From Porticoccaceae bacterium (lineage in GTDB: Bacteria > Pseudomonadota > Gammaproteobacteria > Pseudomonadales > Porticoccaceae): DNA of 14,205 bases. Both the position numbers and the translations under genes were made by a program. Where the stretch lies: NCBI GenBank assembly GCA_023228865.1, contig JALOAH010000092.1, forward strand, positions 1 to 14,205, read 5' to 3'. Shown here one piece after another: positions 6,628 to 14,098 of the stretch; positions within the stretch are counted from its first letter, which is position 1, and each line of letters begins with the position of its first letter. A model generated the notes under the pieces. It did no database searches. It worked only from the letters and a program-made list of their open reading frames with translations, and had not been told where the DNA came from.

Positions 6628-8376
6628 ATGCGAATGTCAAAGCTGTTCAGCGCGACTCTGCGCGATGTGCCTTCCGAAGCAGAGATTACCAGTCATCAAC
6701 TGCTGCTCAGGGCGGGATATATCCGTCAACTGGGGGCAGGCATTTATTCCTATTTGCCACTGGCGCAGCGGGTGATTGCTCGCATTGAAAACATCATGCG
6801 CGAAGAAATGGCGACCATTGGCGGACAGGAACTGAAAATGCCGGTTGTGCATCCGGCAGATGTCTGGCAGGAGACCGGCCGCTGGGACCAGTTCGGAGAT
6901 GAAATGGCGCGCTTCAAGGACCGCACCGGTCATGACATGGTTCTGGCAGTGACCCACGAGGAGATCGTGGCAGACCTGGCGCGGCGTGAAATCCAGTCCT
7001 ACCGGCAGTTGCCGCAGTTGATCTACCATATCCAAACCAAGTTCAGGGATGATCCCCGTCCACGCGCGGGGTTGATCCGGGTGCGCGAATTCACCATGCT
7101 GGACAGCTACAGCCTGGACCGTAACCAAGCCGGGTTAGATGAGCAATACCGGGCGCATTACGAGGCATATTTTCGCATCTTCAACCGTTGTGGCTTGCCG
7201 GTCAGGTCTGTGGGTTCGGATACCGGCATAATGGGTGGGTTGGAAGCCCACGAATTTATGTACCTGACGCCAGCCGGTGAGGATACGCTGCTGTTCTGCA
7301 ACCAATGTGAGTATGCAGCCAATCGCCAGGTGGCTACTTTTAGAAAGCCCGACCCACCCGCCGAGATGCTGCAGCCACTGGAAAAAGTAGCCACCCCCGG
7401 GGCAGCGACCATCGCCGAACTGGCGGCCTATTTGCAGATCCCTCCGGCGCAGACAGCCAAGGCAGTCTTTTTAATGGCAGAGCTGGCTGACCCTCTGCCA
7501 CCTCGCATGGTGTTTGCTGTTTTGCGGGGGGATATGACCCTGAATGAAACCAAACTGGTTAATGCGCTGGGAACCGCAGGCTCAGGCGCAATAAAGAGCC
7601 TCCGACCTGCCCGTGACGATGAAATTGTCGCCATAGGCGCCAGCCCGGGATATGCCTCACCGATCGGGATTGATCGGGAAAAGGTCTGGGTTGTGGCGGA
7701 TGACCTGCTGACCCGGGCACCGAACCTGGTCGCCGGCGCCAACGAAGCTGGCTTTCACTTGCGCAATACCAACCTTGGGCGGGATTACCAGGCGGATATC
7801 ATCGCAGATATTGCACAGGCAGAAGATGGCGCGCCCTGCCCGTCCTGTGCGGGCACGCTGGATGCCTCACGAGGCGTTGAGGTGGGCAATATCTTCAAGC
7901 TGGGAAGTCGGTACACCGACGCGCTGGGCGCCTCCTTCCTGGATGAGGATGGTTTGCCCCGCTCAATCATCATGGGCTCTTATGGGATTGGCGTGGGCAG
8001 GTTGATGGCCTGTATCGCTGAAGAACACCATGATGACCAGGGTTTGATCTGGCCGTTCAGTGTGACTCCCTATCCGCTGCACCTGGTGATGCTGAGTAGC
8101 AGGGATGGCACGGCTGAAAGGGAATCCGAGGTGCTCTACCAGGCATTGGTGGATGCTGGCCTTGAACCGCTGTATGATGACCGGGAAGAACGCGCCGGCG
8201 TCAAGTTCAAGGATGCCGACCTGATCGGCATCCCCCTGCGGGTGACCGTTTCAACCCGGTCGCTGCAAAGCGGCGGGTTTGAGTTCAAACGGCGCAATCA
8301 GGAGGGGCGCTGGATTTTCCCGGCGGAAGAGGCATTTGATTTCATTGTACAAGCAGTTGAGACAAAGCAAATTTGA
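6628..8376 (+). CDS. proS: Prolyl-tRNA synthetase (bacterial type, with editing domain)
   Basis: The 582-residue protein charges tRNA-Pro with proline in the cytoplasm. It has the class II motifs in order: LLRAGYIRQLGAGIYSYLPL near residue 27, motif 2 around FRDDPRPRAGLIRVREFTMLDSY (about 139-161), and motif 3 SYGIGVGRLM (about 451-460). Between motifs 2 and 3, about residues 240-390, lies the YbaK-like editing insert (AQTAKAVFLM ... LRGDMTLNETKLVNAL ... YASPIGIDREKVWVVADD) that removes mischarged alanine. The C-terminal anticodon domain has LYDDREERAGVKFKDADLIGIPLR. Length fits the family (about 570-580). AAAGGGTGG upstream serves ATG 6628; ATG 6634 is a less likely alternative. A degraded copy of codons 342-425 lies at 10172-10422. 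Confidence 0.96.
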   Translation: MRMSKLFSATLRDVPSEAEITSHQLLLRAGYIRQLGAGIYSYLPLAQRVIARIENIMREEMATIGGQELKMPVVHPADVWQETGRWDQFGDEMARFKDRTGHDMVLAVTHEEIVADLARREIQSYRQLPQLIYHIQTKFRDDPRPRAGLIRVREFTMLDSYSLDRNQAGLDEQYRAHYEAYFRIFNRCGLPVRSVGSDTGIMGGLEAHEFMYLTPAGEDTLLFCNQCEYAANRQVATFRKPDPPAEMLQPLEKVATPGAATIAELAAYLQIPPAQTAKAVFLMAELADPLPPRMVFAVLRGDMTLNETKLVNALGTAGSGAIKSLRPARDDEIVAIGASPGYASPIGIDREKVWVVADDLLTRAPNLVAGANEAGFHLRNTNLGRDYQADIIADIAQAEDGAPCPSCAGTLDASRGVEVGNIFKLGSRYTDALGASFLDEDGLPRSIIMGSYGIGVGRLMACIAEEHHDDQGLIWPFSVTPYPLHLVMLSSRDGTAERESEVLYQALVDAGLEPLYDDREERAGVKFKDADLIGIPLRVTVSTRSLQSGGFEFKRRNQEGRWIFPAEEAFDFIVQAVETKQI

Positions 8377-8488
8377 ATTAATTCCCTGAACGTAATAATT
8401 TTTCTGTTTTCAAATCGATGCCCTGTGATGGGTTGGCATTATCTCAATCCGCGCTGGAGTTTTTCTATGAGATATTGAGACTGAATTC
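8377..8488. other. Intergenic region after proS
   Basis: No gene is seen here. ATGCC (8418-8422) and GGCAT (8435-8439) could form a short stem, but no T run follows, so a terminator cannot be asserted. The 39-bp repeat starts at 8489. Confidence 0.4.
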
Positions 8489-8527
8489 AGTTATTTAACC
8501 GGTAAAACCGAATATTTTAAGAGAATT
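8489..8527 (+). repeat. 39-bp direct repeat, copy 1
   Basis: The stretch begins AGTTATTTAACCGGTAAAAC and matches 10425-10463 with two mismatches (8516 and 8522), the first 27 bases being identical. This copy lies 112 bases after proS and directly before the transposase remnant. It contains the short palindrome AACCGGT and the near-palindrome ACCGGTAAAACCG. Its role is unknown; it marks a duplicated segment. Confidence 0.85.
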
Positions 8528-8529
8528 TT

Positions 8530-9078
8530 GATTGGCTGATCAATGTAGCAATGCGCCTTCAGCGTGAGCAATATCTAGAAGCAAGACATTATGAACAATC
8601 TCTAGAAGGACAGGGTGATGCCAATGGCAACATACCTAAGAGCGTCAAGACGAGAATGAGCGAAATCCAATACCATCATCAGAAGAATGCTGATAAGTAA
8701 GTTCCTCACCAACGAATGCGAGCTGAGGTGGCCACCGATAATCGGGCGATCTTCAATGCCCCTGATCGGTCTCAAGCAGAAGCTTATCTGAAGCGGATTG
8801 TGGTCAAGTATTCAGAAAGCGCCTCTGAGCTAGCCGATTGGACAGAGGTAGTTATTACGGAGGGATTGACCGTTTTTGACTTTCCGGAATAGCATCGGCG
8901 CAGAATTCAGACCAGAAATATGCTTGAGTGTGTCAGCCAAGATGTCAAACAACGCGCTCGTGTTGTCTGAATAATTCCCGATTTGTCGACTTGATTGAGG
9001 TTGAGTAGTGCTCTTTTGATGGGGATTAGTGAAGATTGGAATACTATCAGGAACTATTTGAACATGAACGAAAACTAG
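8530..9078 (+). pseudogene. Decayed IS256-family transposase with internal deletion
   Basis: One reading frame from 8530 to 9078 keeps clear IS256-family (Mutator-like DDE) sequence. The N-terminal part reads AMRLQREQYLEARHYEQ ... NGNIPKSVKTRMSEI. It then jumps at about 8680 to the region QYHHQKNADK, where intact enzymes have RCQFHLQQNA, and continues with MRAEVATDNRAIFNAPDRSQ, EGLTVFDFPE, RNMLE, LRLSSALLMGISEDWNTIRN and YLNMNEN. The middle, with both catalytic aspartates, is gone; the downstream region with the usual catalytic Glu remains. In-frame stops occur at 8698, 8890, 8968 and 8992, with none of the frameshifts expected in old decay. The first ~70 residues are missing upstream. No terminal inverted repeats were found. 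The element cannot encode an active transposase. Confidence 0.88.
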
Positions 9079-9390
9079 AAGGGCCTGAAGAATTTATAGA
9101 AAACAGGTCGCAAAATCATTGTTTAACAATTTGGACATGTTCTTAATATTTTTCGGCATAAGGAAAATCGTTATTTAACTTATCACAGCATCTTACTCAT
9201 TAAGGATGAATGTTGGCTATCCGTTTATAAATAGACATGGTCAGCAAGATCGCTTTATAAAGAACTGAGTTTTGTTTCTCCATACATTTGTTTCAATTCC
9301 TTAGAGGCTTTAAAGCTGGTTATAGTCATTCAAAAATGTTTATTTTGAAATCAATTTAACAAACATGTCGTTAGCCGAAGGGTTTTAATT
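9079..9390. other. AT-rich stretch without a gene
   Basis: Between the transposase remnant and the end of the leftward secreted-protein gene I see no open frame with family resemblance. A 13-base perfect palindrome, ATTGTTTAACAAT, sits at 9118-9130. The first part may still derive from the insertion sequence's 3' end. Base composition is clearly more AT-rich than the flanking operons. Confidence 0.5.
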
Positions 9391-10089
9391 TTAAAGATCA
9401 TTTCCGATTTTCAATGAATAATTAGATGAGCTTCCATATAATTGAAACTTAACATTCCCAATTATAGTTTCTCTCACATCACCGTCCCCTGAGATTTTTG
9501 GTATAGTATCCTCTACCCACTCCTTTGCTTTTTGTGGGTTGGAACCGTCATATGGCAACGTAGAGATAAAACCTAAATAATTAATTGCCACATTAACGCT
9601 TGGTGATGAGAATTGAATTATCCTTGTTCTTACTAATGTTACTGAAGAAAATGATGTTGCCCACATTTCCAGTAACATAGATTTATTTAAATCTTCCCTT
9701 CTGCATTCCCATTTATAGTATGGGTCTGAATTTATTGGCGAATAGGCGATTTCACATTCAAAGTTTTGTTCTTCCATTATCGATTTAATATATGCTGTTG
9801 TGATTCCTGGAATAGTTTCTTGTGTGGAATCATTTTTTAATGTTGCTGTTGGTAATTGGGTTTTTGTAACAGTTTTAGTTGGAGTCTCAGTGGGAGATTG
9901 GGTATGGGTAGAAGTGGCTGTTGGCTTTACCGTTTTTGTTAATGTGGGAATTTCTGTCGATGCATCTATTTGCGGTTCAGTGGTATTTGTAGCTTCAGTA
10001 AATTCAAATCTTTCTCCCGGCAAGTTCGCGGTTAGACAACAATTTATAAGAATGAAAAATAGGAAAATTGCTGTAACAATATTCTTCAC
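9391..10089 (-). CDS. Secreted or lipid-anchored protein with Thr/Pro-rich linker, function unknown
   Basis: This 232-residue protein starts with GTG at 10089; AGGAG at 10095-10099 (minus strand) lies five bases upstream. Residues 1-20 (MKN, then a hydrophobic run ending LINCC) form a signal peptide. LINC resembles a lipobox, although Asn before Cys is atypical, so lipoprotein status is uncertain. Residues about 33-90 are a Thr/Pro/Ser-rich linker with Thr-Pro motifs and Lys, as in many Chloroflexota surface proteins. The C-terminal ~140 residues form a small domain with three Cys in the mature protein, two of them in NFECEIAYSP and YYKWECRRED, and are not recognised. The gene is AT-rich, points against its neighbours, and lies between a transposase remnant and a proS fragment. 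It is probably a recent arrival or a fast-evolving gene. The opposite-strand open frame at 9800-10285 is its shadow. Confidence 0.75.
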   Translation of the reverse strand: MKNIVTAIFLFFILINCCLTANLPGERFEFTEATNTTEPQIDASTEIPTLTKTVKPTATSTHTQSPTETPTKTVTKTQLPTATLKNDSTQETIPGITTAYIKSIMEEQNFECEIAYSPINSDPYYKWECRREDLNKSMLLEMWATSFSSVTLVRTRIIQFSSPSVNVAINYLGFISTLPYDGSNPQKAKEWVEDTIPKISGDGDVRETIIGNVKFQLYGSSSNYSLKIGNDL

Positions 10090-10130
10090 GTTTTCTCCTA
10101 ACTTTCTACGGTTCGTGTTTTTCTATATTA

Positions 10131-10139
10131 ATTATAACA
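10131..10139 (-). promoter_or_regulatory. Extended -10 promoter of the secreted-protein gene
   Basis: The minus strand reads TGTTATAAT, an extended -10 (TGnTATAAT), about 42 bases upstream of the GTG start. The -35 position is weak (CCCACA at 17 bases spacing). The match is strong enough to call a promoter. Confidence 0.55.
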
Positions 10140-10171
10140 GAAGGAAAATTTTCTGTGGGTTCGATATAAAA

Positions 10172-10422
10172 TATGCCTCGCCGATTGGGATTGACTGGAA
10201 AAGCGTTTGGGTGTGGTTGATTTTTTATCCTTCGCTCACCAAACCTGGTGATTGGGGCAAACGAACCAGGTTTCCATCTACTTAATACCAATTTTGGGCA
10301 GGATTACCAGGCAGATCTTGTGGCGTATTTCGTCATGGCTAATAACGACGCACTCTGCCTGCATCGTTCAGGGCGTTTGGTGTGACAAAAAGGGGTTGAG
10401 GTGGATATGATTTCCAAGCTGG
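10172..10422 (+). pseudogene. Degraded partial copy of proS (codons ~342-425)
   Basis: The sequence aligns end to end with proS 7651-7903 at nearly equal length. Shared blocks include TATGCCTC, GGGATTG, GGATTACCAGGC, GTTGAGGTGG and CAAGCTGG, joined by many substitutions and small indels. The first codons still read YASPIGIDWKSVWV against YASPIGIDREKVWV in ProS; the frame then breaks and stops at 10283. The copy covers the end of the editing domain and the segment just after it. It begins and ends abruptly, and the 39-bp repeat follows three bases later, whereas in the intact locus 3' proS sequence and 112 further bases intervene. A large deletion in the duplicated copy explains this. Confidence 0.88.
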
Positions 10423-10424
10423 TT

Positions 10425-10463
10425 AGTTATTTAACCGGTAAAACCGAATATATTAAGGGAATT
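10425..10463 (+). repeat. 39-bp direct repeat, copy 2
   Basis: The second copy of the 8489-8527 repeat, with two mismatches. It sits right after the proS fragment and five bases before the first operator of the deaminase promoter. It shows that the proS downstream region was duplicated along with proS sequence. Confidence 0.85.
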
Positions 10464-10467
10464 AAGT

Positions 10468-10478
10468 TTGTCAGACAA
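10468..10478. promoter_or_regulatory. Operator O1 (TTGTCAGACAA)
   Basis: A perfect 5+1+5 palindrome that ends one base before the -35 hexamer. It fits the TNGTNNNACNA pattern described for FadR-type GntR regulators. The second copy is at 10521-10531 and the centres are 53 bp apart, close to five helical turns. Confidence 0.75.
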
Positions 10479-10507
10479 TTGACAGGAACGACATGTTTCG
10501 ATACAAT
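10479..10507 (+). promoter_or_regulatory. Strong sigma70-type promoter of the deaminase gene
   Basis: TTGACA (10479-10484), a 17-base spacer and TACAAT (10502-10507) form a near-consensus promoter. Transcription would begin near 10514, giving a leader of about 40 bases. It is bracketed by O1 directly upstream of the -35 and O2 just after the start site. Confidence 0.8.
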
Positions 10508-10520
10508 AAAGCCTGTGCAT

Positions 10521-10531
10521 TTGTCTGACAA
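10521..10531. promoter_or_regulatory. Operator O2 (TTGTCTGACAA)
   Basis: The same palindrome as O1, located at about +8 to +18 relative to the predicted transcription start. Binding here would block initiation or early elongation, and O1 and O2 together would allow cooperative binding or looping. Confidence 0.75.
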
Positions 10532-10555
10532 TCTTACCAATCGGGAAGGGTGCTG

Positions 10556-11944
10556 ATGACGACTTTATTGATTAAAAATATTGAAACCCTGGTCACCATG
10601 GATAACCAGCGCCGGGAATTGCAGCACGCCAACCTTTTCATTAATGATGGGTTTATCCAAGCAATCGGCGCATTAACCGACATGCCCGCAAAGGCCGATC
10701 AGGAGATTGATCTTTCCGGGCATATTGTTTTTCCGGGGTTTGTCAACACCCATCACCATTTCTACCAAACCTTGACGCGTGCCGTGCCCAAAGCCCAGAA
10801 TGCCAACCTGTTTAACTGGCTGGTGACTCTTTACCCGATTTGGGCACGCATGACTCCCGACGATATCCGTATTTCTACCCAAACCGCGCTGGCTGAGCTG
10901 GCGCTATCGGGCTGCACCACCGCCTCTGACCACCTGTACCTGTTTCCGAACGGCTCCAGGCTCGATGATGAGATCCTTGCCGCAGCCGAGGTCGGCTTAC
11001 GCCTGCATGCCTCTCGCGGCTCGATGAGCCTGGGCGAATCTGCTGGGGGCTTGCCGCCAGATAGCGTGGTGGATACTGAGGAGCATATCCTGACCGACAG
11101 CCAGCGTTTGATCGAAACCTATCATGATCCTGCGCCGGGTTCCATGGTGCAGATTGTGCTGGCGCCCTGCTCGCCCTTCAGCGTGACCGGTGAGTTAATG
11201 CGCCAATCTGCCCTGCTGGCGCGGGAATACGGGGTGCACCTGCATACCCACCTGGCAGAAACCCAGGACGAAGAGGATTTCTGCCTCGAAAAGTTTAGGA
11301 ACCGCCCGGTGGCTTACATGCAGGAGGTGGGCTGGATTGGCGAAGACGTGTGGTTTGCCCACAGCGTGCATGTCAACGATTCCGAGATCAAGCTCTATGC
11401 CGATACCGGCTGCGGAGTGGCGCACTGTCCCGGCTCCAATATGCGCCTGGCCTCTGGTATTGCACCGATCCTGCACATGCTGGGCAGGGGCGTCAAGGTG
11501 GGCTTGGGTGTGGACGGTTCATCCAGTAATGACAGCTCGCACCTGCTGGGTGAAGCCCGATTGGCCATGCTGCTGGCTCGATTGAACGCCGGATTGGGCG
11601 GAGCATCTCGCTCTGGCGAAGATGCGCCGCCTTTGATGAGCGCCCGCCAGGCGTTAGAGATCGCCACACGGGGCGGTGCAGCCGTCCTGGGTCGCGAGGA
11701 TATCGGGTCGCTGGAAGTGGGCAAATGTGCAGACCTGTTTGCCATCAACCTCAACCGGCTGGATTATGCCGGCGCCCTGCACGACCCTGTGGCTGCAGCC
11801 CTATTCTGCGCCCCTCAGAAGGTTGGTTTCAACATTGTTGGTGGAAAGTTCATTGTCAAAGATGGTGAGCTGGTGACGATCGATGTACCCGATTTGGTCA
11901 AAAAACATAACCAGGCGGCAAAACGCCTGGTGACTGAAAAATAA
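10556..11944 (+). CDS. 8-oxoguanine deaminase (amidohydrolase family)
   Basis: A 462-residue amidohydrolase-superfamily enzyme of the TrzA/AtzC branch. The N-terminal beta-sandwich leads into FPGFVNTHHHFYQTLTRAVP, with metal ligands H66 and H68. HLHTHLAET, WFAHSVHV and LGVDGSSSNDSS supply the remaining ligands and the general base. The NTHHHFYQTLTRA and NLFNWLVTLYPIWARMTP segments match 8-oxoguanine deaminases most closely; SsnA and triazine hydrolases are the alternatives. The reaction would convert 8-oxoguanine to urate plus ammonia in the cytoplasm. I place the start at ATG 10556 because GGGAAGG (10543-10549) lies correctly spaced upstream; an in-frame GTG at 10550 would overlap that site. 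It is the first gene of a purine-degradation-like cluster under a dual-operator promoter. Confidence 0.85.
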   Translation: MTTLLIKNIETLVTMDNQRRELQHANLFINDGFIQAIGALTDMPAKADQEIDLSGHIVFPGFVNTHHHFYQTLTRAVPKAQNANLFNWLVTLYPIWARMTPDDIRISTQTALAELALSGCTTASDHLYLFPNGSRLDDEILAAAEVGLRLHASRGSMSLGESAGGLPPDSVVDTEEHILTDSQRLIETYHDPAPGSMVQIVLAPCSPFSVTGELMRQSALLAREYGVHLHTHLAETQDEEDFCLEKFRNRPVAYMQEVGWIGEDVWFAHSVHVNDSEIKLYADTGCGVAHCPGSNMRLASGIAPILHMLGRGVKVGLGVDGSSSNDSSHLLGEARLAMLLARLNAGLGGASRSGEDAPPLMSARQALEIATRGGAAVLGREDIGSLEVGKCADLFAINLNRLDYAGALHDPVAAALFCAPQKVGFNIVGGKFIVKDGELVTIDVPDLVKKHNQAAKRLVTEK

Positions 11945-11968
11945 CCAGGGTTTCGTTTCATTGCGTGT

Positions 11969-11991
11969 AAATACTGGGTTCCAGTGTTTTT
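11969..11991 (+). terminator. Intrinsic-terminator-like hairpin after the deaminase gene
   Basis: ACTGG-GTT-CCAGT (11973-11985) is extended at its base by a G-T and three A-T pairs and leads into TTTTT. The stem is short but the T run is good. It could terminate or attenuate transcription between the deaminase and the next gene. Confidence 0.5.
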
Positions 11992-12033
11992 AATAAACAA
12001 GTTTTTATAACTAAAAGGAGAACTAAAAAGAAA

Positions 12034-13251
12034 ATGAACAACGAATCAATCATAAAAGAAATTCAAAGCAAGGTTGAGGAGCAACGGGAAGAGATCCTCC
12101 AATTCCTTCGCGACATTGTTGCCATTCCAAGCGTGGAAAATCAGATCGGCCCGGTCGGTGCGCGCATTGCCGAAGAAATGAACAAATTGAAATTTGATGA
12201 GGTCCGTAACGACAAGATGGGCAACATCATAGGTCGCATCGGAGACGGTGAGCGCATTATCGTATTTGACTCGCATATCGATACGGTTGGGATCGGCGAC
12301 CCCGAATCATGGGAATGGGATCCATTCATCGGCAAGGTTGAAGACGGGGTTCTGTTTGCCCGCGGCGCCTGTGACGAAAAAGGCTCTACACCCGGGATGG
12401 TTTATGGCATGGCTATCGCCCGCGATATGGGCTTGCTGGAAGGTTGGACCGCGTATTACTTCGGTAATATGGAGGAATGGTGCGACGGGATTTCTCCCAA
12501 CACTTTTGTTGAAGTGGATCCTGCGATTAAGCCGGATTATGTCATCATTGGCGAACCCACAAAAATGCAGGTTTATCGCGGTCATAAAGGCAGAATCGAG
12601 TTAAAGATGACTGCCAAGGGCCGTTCAGCACATGCTGCCTCCAACCACCTGGGAATCAACGCGATTTACCTGTTATTGCCCGTCATTGCAGGCATTCGTG
12701 ACCTGGAGCCAGAGTTAGGCGATCACGATTTCCTTGGGCATGGAAAAATCACTGTGTCAGATATGGAAGTTAAGACACCTTCCATCAATGCCGTCCCCGA
12801 TGAAGCGGTGATCTATATTGACCGGCGATTAACCTTTGGTGAGACAAAAGAAGAAGCTTTCGCACAAATCCAGGCTCTGATTCCCGAAGAATCCCGCGAT
12901 CTGATCACCCTTGAAGAGCTGTTTTACGATGAGCCTTCATACACCGGCTTTGTCTTCGAAGTTGATAAATACTTCCCGGCCTGGGTTTTGGATGAAGATC
13001 ACCACCTTGTGCAGGCGGGACTCGAAGCCATGCAGATAATTGGGCTGCCCGATCTTCCCGCCAGCAAATGGAATTTTTCCACCAATGGCATCTACTGGGC
13101 TGGCAAAGCTGGCATCCCCTCGATTGGCTTTGCCCCTGGCGATGAGGAAACCGCGCACACAAATGTGGATAGCGTGAACCTGAACGATGTGGTCAAGGCG
13201 ACCGAATTTTATGCCCTGATCAGCCATTTGATTAAAGAAAGATCACAATAA
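12034..13251 (+). CDS. ygeY: YgeY-type M20 metallohydrolase
   Basis: The 405-residue protein belongs to the M20 (ArgE/DapE-like) family. Metal-binding residues are visible: DSHIDTV (H81, D83), GACDEKG (D114), NMEEWCDG (E147/E148), IIGEPT and DEETAHTNVDSV near the C-terminus. KGRSAHAASNHLGINAIY is the dimerisation lid region. Overall order and length fit YgeY proteins, which accompany YgeW, YgeX and SsnA in anaerobic purine and urate utilisation clusters and selenium-dependent hydroxylase loci. The likely reaction is hydrolysis of an amide or N-carbamoyl intermediate; the substrate is not certain. AAGGAG (12015-12020) lies 13 bases before the ATG. It is 90 bases after the deaminase gene. Confidence 0.85.
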   Translation: MNNESIIKEIQSKVEEQREEILQFLRDIVAIPSVENQIGPVGARIAEEMNKLKFDEVRNDKMGNIIGRIGDGERIIVFDSHIDTVGIGDPESWEWDPFIGKVEDGVLFARGACDEKGSTPGMVYGMAIARDMGLLEGWTAYYFGNMEEWCDGISPNTFVEVDPAIKPDYVIIGEPTKMQVYRGHKGRIELKMTAKGRSAHAASNHLGINAIYLLLPVIAGIRDLEPELGDHDFLGHGKITVSDMEVKTPSINAVPDEAVIYIDRRLTFGETKEEAFAQIQALIPEESRDLITLEELFYDEPSYTGFVFEVDKYFPAWVLDEDHHLVQAGLEAMQIIGLPDLPASKWNFSTNGIYWAGKAGIPSIGFAPGDEETAHTNVDSVNLNDVVKATEFYALISHLIKERSQ

Positions 13252-13308
13252 TTTCGTTTTGTGAATGACAGCCTGGAAAAACGATTGTACAACGAAACCA
13301 AATAAAAC

Positions 13309-14040
13309 ATGAGTTCAGATCTTTCGACATATCACCGTTTACAAAACGACCTGAGGGAGATTATTGAAAATTCTCCGAAGGGAACGAAATTGCCTTCAGA
13401 ACCCCAGTTGGCGAGCGAGTTAGGTGTTTCGCGGGCGACTTTGCGAGAGGCAATGCGCACTTTTGAAAGCCAGGGTTTCCTTCGGCGCAGGCAGGGCTTG
13501 GGAACTTTTGTTGATAAACCAACCCAGGTGATTGAAACCGGTCTTGAAGTGCTGGAAAGTATCGAAACCCTGGCAAAGAAAATTGGTCTGAATGTCACGA
13601 TGGGCGCCCTGGATATCAAGCATGCACTGGCAGATGAGATGCAGGCTGAAAAATTGCATCTGCGGGTGGGGGCGCCTATTTTACAAATCAAACGTGTGAT
13701 TATCACCGATCACGCACCGGTGGCGTATTTGATCGATATTTTACCGGACCATGTCATTACTCTGAAAACGATTAAAGACCAATTCACTGGCTCGATGCTT
13801 GATCTTCTGAACCAGGTTGTAAATCCACCTTTGTCGGAATCCAAAACCGAGATCAGTGCAGTCCATGCACATTCAGAAGTGGCAAAAGCCCTGGACATCC
13901 AGCGGGGAGATACCTTGCTGCTATTGTCGGGTGTGCTGTTTGATGTTGAAGGTCACCCGGTAGACTTTTCTTACAGCTATTTTCTCCCGGGCTATTTCAA
14001 GCTGCACGTCGTCAGGAAAATTGGAGGTTTCGAAATATAA
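13309..14040 (+). CDS. GntR-family transcriptional regulator with UTRA effector domain
   Basis: The 243-residue protein has an N-terminal GntR winged helix (about residues 5-66): the LPSEPQLASELGVSRATLREAMRTF helix-turn-helix and RRRQGLGTFV wing. A UTRA-type ligand domain follows (about 85-235), as in the HutC subfamily: LRVGAPILQIKRVIITDHAPVAYLIDILP and LDIQRGDTLLLLSGVLFDVEGHPVDFSYSYF. Such regulators release DNA when a pathway metabolite binds. Within a purine-type cluster the ligand may be a purine or a breakdown product. The paired TTGTCWGACAA sites before the deaminase gene are its best candidate targets. No Shine-Dalgarno sequence is visible before ATG 13309, which suggests weak translation, common for repressors. 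It sits 57 bases after ygeY. Confidence 0.92.
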   Translation: MSSDLSTYHRLQNDLREIIENSPKGTKLPSEPQLASELGVSRATLREAMRTFESQGFLRRRQGLGTFVDKPTQVIETGLEVLESIETLAKKIGLNVTMGALDIKHALADEMQAEKLHLRVGAPILQIKRVIITDHAPVAYLIDILPDHVITLKTIKDQFTGSMLDLLNQVVNPPLSESKTEISAVHAHSEVAKALDIQRGDTLLLLSGVLFDVEGHPVDFSYSYFLPGYFKLHVVRKIGGFEI

Positions 14041-14098
14041 TGATTTATCTAAATAAATTAAATTGTTAAAACACTATTTTTAAACTAAGGAGCCTTAA

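Noticed and set aside
9800..10285. Rightward 161-codon frame
   Set aside because: Its first part is the antisense of the Thr/Pro linker (hence Val/Gly repeats) and its end is the proS fragment; it is not a gene.
8489..10463. Whole interval between the 39-bp repeats as an intact composite transposon
   Set aside because: The repeats are direct, imperfect and linked to proS downstream sequence rather than to IS ends; the only transposase is dead and no terminal inverted repeats or target duplications were seen.
13257..13292. TTGTGAATGACAG and TTGTACAA between ygeY and the GntR gene as extra operators
   Set aside because: They share TTGT/ACA half-sites with O1 and O2, but the spacings (5 and 0 instead of 3) would not suit the same dimer. 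They are too degenerate to call.
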